This document shows, piece after piece, positions 6,996 through 9,932 of a stretch of 9,932 bases of DNA (the stretch's first letter is position 1; every line of letters begins with the position of its first letter). The position numbers and the translations under genes are program-made. The notes below the pieces were generated by a model. The model was not told the origin of the DNA, made no database searches, and saw nothing but the letters and a program-made list of their open reading frames with translations. Source of the stretch: Bacteroidales bacterium. Its GTDB lineage: Bacteria > Bacteroidota > Bacteroidia > Bacteroidales > F082. The stretch spans positions 1-9,932 of the forward strand of contig JANTGU010000055.1 of NCBI GenBank assembly GCA_024762735.1. The letters are read 5' to 3'.

Positions 6996-7793
6996 CTACT
7001 CGGGGCCAAAAGATTCGAGTCCCCTTTTATTAAGATAAACAACGATGGAACCCACCACAATTTTGGCCTTGACTTTGGTTAATCGCCGATAGGCATCATC
7101 CGTTAACCATACCTCGATGGCACTATCACCTCTAAAAAAGGTGCTGTTAGCCACCACGGCTCCCAGCTTAATCATGGGGACTTTGGTATGGTTTGTCGAT
7201 TGCAAAGTATCCCTACCCATGTAAATAATGGGTTGCTCAAATATTTTCCCGTCCAGAATGGTTGTAAACCTGACCGTATCGCCGATGGCGAAATGGTTAA
7301 AATTCCAGGTTCTAAGGTAATACAGCGCCGACAGGGCATCGGTAATAAATCCCGAATATTGAACCTTGCGGCTTACCGGGTCCTTGTCCGTCGACTCCAG
7401 ATACATAGACACTTCGGAGGCTGCTTTATCAAAACGATATATGGTATGAACCCAAACACCCTGTTCAGTATTCTCCTTTTCAAACCTTATGGGATACAAC
7501 GAATTAAATTCGGTTACCGACTTATAGTGATCCTCAAGCCTAAAAATCCAATCATACTTTTTCAACGAGTAGCCCTCTGCCATAAAACGGTAGGCTTTGG
7601 TACTGTCTTCCACGATGGTGTCAGTTGAAAAATTAGCCAGTCCCGCTTTTATCCATATATTACCCAGTTTATAATACACATCGTAATGGAGCTTTTCTGG
7701 TGCTGGTAGTTTATAGGCGGTATCAGCCACGGGTTGTGCGGTAGCCGTCCATGAAAGAACAGAGGCCAAAATAATAAGTGCGATTTGCTTCAT
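6996..7793 (-). CDS. Exported DUF3108 family protein (first of tandem pair)
   Basis: This protein of unknown function has 265 aa when started at the ATG at 7793. The N-terminus MKQIALIILASVLSWTATAQ is a clear Sec signal peptide with an A-T-A-Q type cleavage region, so the product is exported. The mature part is a beta-rich DUF3108 domain: YDVYYKLGNIWIKAG, LEDHY, IGDTVRF, SAIEVW and KAKIVVGSIVVYL in order. An in-frame ATG at 7820 would add nine residues (MCYFCKNFF), but that codon lies between the -33 and -7 boxes of the promoter and would not be transcribed. The start at 7793 is also directly ahead of the signal peptide. It forms a two-gene operon with its paralogue downstream (11-nt gap). 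Confidence 0.82.
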   Translation of the reverse strand: MKQIALIILASVLSWTATAQPVADTAYKLPAPEKLHYDVYYKLGNIWIKAGLANFSTDTIVEDSTKAYRFMAEGYSLKKYDWIFRLEDHYKSVTEFNSLYPIRFEKENTEQGVWVHTIYRFDKAASEVSMYLESTDKDPVSRKVQYSGFITDALSALYYLRTWNFNHFAIGDTVRFTTILDGKIFEQPIIYMGRDTLQSTNHTKVPMIKLGAVVANSTFFRGDSAIEVWLTDDAYRRLTKVKAKIVVGSIVVYLNKRGLESFGPE

Positions 7794-7805
7794 GAAAAAA
7801 TTTTT

Positions 7806-7836
7806 GCAAAAGTAGCACAAATTGTACCTTTACAAA
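7806..7836 (-). promoter_or_regulatory. Bacteroidota-type promoter of the DUF3108 pair
   Basis: Reading leftward, TTTG at 7836-7833 (-33 box) and TACTTTTGC at 7814-7806 (-7 box, full match to TAnnTTTGY) are separated by 18 bp. The -7 box ends 12 nt before the ATG at 7793, so the transcript should have only a very short leader. This is the consensus of the primary sigma factor of Bacteroidota (ABfr type) and helps place the organism. Confidence 0.72.
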
Positions 7837-7884
7837 TAATTCGCTACTGAACCTAAGCAGGCTGGCACAGTATAAGAGCTATAA

Positions 7885-8664
7885 CTATTTAACTTCCTGC
7901 ATGGTACGAATTTGTTTTAGCACCATTTTTTTGGGACTAAACGGAATGGCTGCCATCATCATGCGCTGCATGAGGGGTAGTCCGGCAACCACATCCAACT
8001 TCCCTTTTAACATGCCGTTATAGCCGGCCAGAGCCACTTTATGCGCACTGGCTGTCTTTTTAAACATCTCGGTTTTATCCATGCCCGACACACGCCCGAA
8101 TTCAGTTTCGGTGGCACCCGGCATCAAAGTAGTAACCGTTACATTGGTATCGTGCAACTCCTCGGCAATGGCATTGCTGAAGGAGGTAACATACGCCTTT
8201 GAAGCAAAATAGACTGCCTGCAATGGCCCCGGCATAAGGCTTGCTGTTGATGAAACATTGAGGATTTTACCCCTGTTACGCTGTACAAAACCGGGCAGGA
8301 AAAAGCGGGTAAGCGCCGTTAATGCCACGATGTTAAGATTAATCATCGCCAAATCGTCCTCCCAGGGCCGTTGGTGAAATTTGCCCAACCCGCCAAAGCC
8401 GGCATTGTTGATTAAATAGTCAATGGTAATGCCATGCGCTTCTACTTCATCAAAAACCTGTTTGGAAGCATCGGGATGGGTTAAATCTTTGGCAATGACC
8501 ATCACTTCTACACCGTACTTTTCTTCAAGCTCCTTTTTCAAGGTATTTAATTTATCCTGGCTTCGTGCCACGACTATCAAATCGCCGCCACGCCCGGCAT
8601 GTATCATGGCTAACTCTCTTCCTATTCCGGTGGAAGCTCCTGTTATTAAGGCTGTATTTTTCAT
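7885..8664 (-). CDS. Short-chain dehydrogenase/reductase (SDR), classical type
   Basis: This is a cytoplasmic NAD(P)-dependent oxidoreductase with a Rossmann fold. The cofactor motif TGASTGIG is at 8-15, the basic R34 after strand beta-2 (VVARS) favours NADP(H), KDLT is at 59-62, and NNAG at 86-89. The catalytic tetrad is N111, S139 (in NVSSTAS), Y152 and K156 (YFASK). MPGATETEF at 181-189 is the usual PG stretch after the active site. The 259 aa length is normal, with a somewhat extended basic C-terminus (PFSPKKMVLKQIRTM) seen in SDRs near the DltE/YqjQ-like group. The substrate cannot be told from sequence. It is separated from its neighbours by 91 and 99 nt, so it may be transcribed alone. 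No clear promoter was found upstream; TAAGGAA just before the ATG is too close to act as a normal ribosome site. Confidence 0.92.
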   Translation of the reverse strand: MKNTALITGASTGIGRELAMIHAGRGGDLIVVARSQDKLNTLKKELEEKYGVEVMVIAKDLTHPDASKQVFDEVEAHGITIDYLINNAGFGGLGKFHQRPWEDDLAMINLNIVALTALTRFFLPGFVQRNRGKILNVSSTASLMPGPLQAVYFASKAYVTSFSNAIAEELHDTNVTVTTLMPGATETEFGRVSGMDKTEMFKKTASAHKVALAGYNGMLKGKLDVVAGLPLMQRMMMAAIPFSPKKMVLKQIRTMQEVK

Positions 8665-8763
8665 TTCCTTATATTGTGTTTGTCCCGATTAAAATTTTGT
8701 ATAGTTCATCAAGTTTATTTGTCGGACGGTAAGATAACTCCTTACAAAATAAAAAACGAAAAA

Positions 8764-9684
8764 CTAAAAGTGCTCCTTTAACCAGTTGATAATACCCGCG
8801 ATAACCTCATCCTTATTGGGTTCGTTAATGACTTCGTGGCGAGCTCCTTCATACAACTTCTCCGTAACTGATTGCACGCCTGCATCCCGGTATTTCCTTG
8901 CAATCAAATCAATGTCTTTTCCCTGGTTTGAAAGCGGATCGTCCATGCCAGAAATCAGGTAAATGGCCAAATCTTTTGGTGTATGATAGAAAACCTCCAT
9001 TTCCCTGTCCTGTAAAATTCCTACCGACATCTGAACGCCAAACTCAATGGTAATGGGGTTTCCGTTTAAAGGATCCTCCAGATACTTTTCCACCTCTTTT
9101 TCATCACTATTGATAAAATCACGGGGTCCTTTTCGGTTTTTAACTTTATTGTTGAGTTGCGTCCACAAAAAATTATCAAATGATTTGTTTGGCTTATTCT
9201 TGTCGGCAAACAACGACCAAAGCTTAGCCAGCACCAGCCCTCCTTTAAGTTCCAGGGTATTTCCCCAGGTTGTTCCCGAAATTACAGCGGCCTTGAACTC
9301 CTCACCCCTCATCGAAATAAACTTCCGGGTTAAAAAAGAGCCCAGGCTGTGGCCAAAGATGGCTTTGGGGAATCCGGGAAACCTCTTTTCAACATCATCC
9401 AAAATCTCACCCAAATCATCCACCACTTTTAAAAAGCCATCCTCATCGCCAAAGTGCGAAAAAACACCACTCGCTTTGGCCGTTAAACCATGCCCCCGAT
9501 GATCGGGTGCAAAAACGGCAAAGCCCTCCTTGTTAAGTTTGCGGGCGAAATAGTCGTAACGATAAGCGTGTTCCACGGCTCCATGCACGATAAGCATTAA
9601 CTTATCGGGATGTTCCGGAATCCATTGGTGCAAATAAATGTCTGCGCCGTCACGGGTTTTAACCACTGATGTACTGTATTGCAT
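8764..9684 (-). CDS. Alpha/beta hydrolase, monoacylglycerol lipase-like (Hydrolase_4)
   Basis: This is a predicted serine esterase or lysophospholipase/monoacylglycerol lipase. Started at the ATG at 9684 it has 306 aa. The oxyanion-hole region is VHGAVEHAYRY (33-43), followed by DHRGHG (61-66), the nucleophile elbow GHSLGS with S113, a probable acid in GMDDP (D248 or D249), and the catalytic H283 in ARHEVINE. The region at about 140-215 between them is the variable lid. There is no signal peptide, so it is cytoplasmic. An ATG at 9717 would add 11 residues (MYNFICFKFWI) not typical of the family; MQYSTSVVKTRDG is the usual beginning, with beta strands around the DG turn. The substrate is probably a lipid ester, but this is family-level inference. 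It is oriented with the SDR gene and separated from it by 99 nt without a clear terminator. Confidence 0.9.
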   Translation of the reverse strand: MQYSTSVVKTRDGADIYLHQWIPEHPDKLMLIVHGAVEHAYRYDYFARKLNKEGFAVFAPDHRGHGLTAKASGVFSHFGDEDGFLKVVDDLGEILDDVEKRFPGFPKAIFGHSLGSFLTRKFISMRGEEFKAAVISGTTWGNTLELKGGLVLAKLWSLFADKNKPNKSFDNFLWTQLNNKVKNRKGPRDFINSDEKEVEKYLEDPLNGNPITIEFGVQMSVGILQDREMEVFYHTPKDLAIYLISGMDDPLSNQGKDIDLIARKYRDAGVQSVTEKLYEGARHEVINEPNKDEVIAGIINWLKEHF

Positions 9685-9736
9685 AATCCAAAATTTAAAA
9701 CAGATAAAATTATACAAAAAAGCAAACCAAAATCAG

Positions 9737-9765
9737 TTGCACGCTAATTCTTATGATTGTATACT
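9737..9765 (+). promoter_or_regulatory. Possible sigma70-like promoter pointing off the right end
   Basis: TTGCAC (9737-9742) and TATACT (9760-9765) are spaced by exactly 17 bp, matching 4 of 6 and 5 of 6 positions of the E. coli consensus. The window otherwise uses Bacteroidota signals, so this is either chance in AT-rich DNA or a promoter of imported DNA to the right. Confidence 0.25.
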
Positions 9766-9800
9766 CTAATCCATTAAGATAAGGTAATTCTATAGGAGCT

Positions 9801-9842
9801 ATGAAGAAAAAAAACAAAGAGGAATTGATCATCCTCACATGA
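9801..9842 (+). CDS. Possible 13-codon leader ORF
   Basis: ATG at 9801 opens a 13-codon frame (MKKKNKEELIILT) that ends in TGA at 9840-9842. The stop overlaps a second ATG at 9839 (ATGA arrangement). AGGAG at 9794-9798 precedes it by only 2 nt, closer than a normal ribosome site. The second frame, beginning MKRISIIYKQRTS, stays open for 31 codons to the window edge but runs through the perfect inverted repeat, so either or both could be chance. No family is recognised. Confidence 0.12.
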   Translation: MKKKNKEELIILT

Positions 9843-9860
9843 AACGAATTTCGATTATTT

Positions 9861-9932
9861 ACAAGCAACGTACATCGGTATGCGTCGCCCTTGTATGGAC
9901 CAGCCTGTGGAACACCGATGTACGTTGCTTGT
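9861..9932. repeat. Perfect 19-bp inverted repeat with 34-nt loop at window edge
   Basis: Left arm 9861-9879 (ACAAGCAACGTACATCGGT) is the exact reverse complement of 9914-9932. The 34-nt spacer 9880-9913 has no strong structure of its own beyond a CCA/TGG pairing. The repeat ends at the last base, so its true extent is unknown. It has no flanking T-run inside the window and is not next to a stop codon, which argues against a plain terminator. It could be the hairpin of an IS200/IS605- or RAYT-related element, a mobile-element end, a recombination site, or a structured RNA. Confidence 0.85.

Noticed and set aside
8728..8745. Small inverted repeat GTAAG/CTTAC after the hydrolase gene as a terminator
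   Set aside because: Only five base pairs, with no T-run after it on the minus strand.
7188..9502. Plus-strand open frames of 89-151 codons opposite the DUF3108, SDR and hydrolase genes
   Set aside because: They are antisense shadows of well-supported minus-strand genes, with low-complexity or family-less translations.
9685..9717. Bacteroidota-type promoter upstream of the alpha/beta hydrolase
   Set aside because: A TAATTTTA near-match exists on the minus strand, but no TTTG lies at the right distance, so I do not call it.
9861..9932. Integron attC site
   Set aside because: The arm ends do not give the RYYYAAC/GTTRRRY core, and no integrase or cassette is visible.

Overview
The window most likely comes from a member of the Bacteroidota, probably an anaerobic or facultative one. 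The evidence is A-rich start regions without convincing Shine-Dalgarno sequences, one near-perfect Bacteroidota-type promoter (TTTG, 18 bp, TAnnTTTG) on the minus strand before 7793, and tandem DUF3108 proteins with short signal peptides. I cannot name the genus.

Left part (11-6072, plus strand): a tightly packed operon for a soluble NAD(P)-linked bidirectional [NiFe] hydrogenase of the HoxFUYH type (group 3d). The order is hoxF (FMN/NAD-binding diaphorase with a fused NuoE-like N-terminus), hoxU (Fe-S electron-transfer subunit), hoxY (small hydrogenase subunit), hoxH (NiFe large subunit with a cleavable C-terminal tail) and a hoxW-like maturation protease. The last gene encodes a dihydroorotate-dehydrogenase-like flavoprotein that starts 1 nt after the protease gene and lacks the usual catalytic cysteine. 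HoxFU exchanges electrons with NAD(P)H, HoxYH oxidises H2 or reduces protons, and the protease trims HoxH after Ni insertion. The operon promoter lies left of the window; hoxE and hyp genes are not present here.

Middle (6073-6237): a convergent intergenic region with two hairpins. One has a strong stem and could serve both strands. The other is followed by eight T on the minus strand.

Right part (6238-9684, minus strand): two adjacent paralogous exported DUF3108 proteins, a short-chain dehydrogenase/reductase, and an alpha/beta hydrolase of the monoacylglycerol-lipase (Hydrolase_4) type. They are transcribed leftward toward the hydrogenase operon and have no evident link to it.

Right edge (9685-9932): no confident gene. 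It holds a possible sigma70-like promoter, a tiny open frame, and a perfect 19-bp inverted repeat around a 34-nt loop that ends exactly at the last base. This may be the start of a mobile or structured element continuing outside the window.
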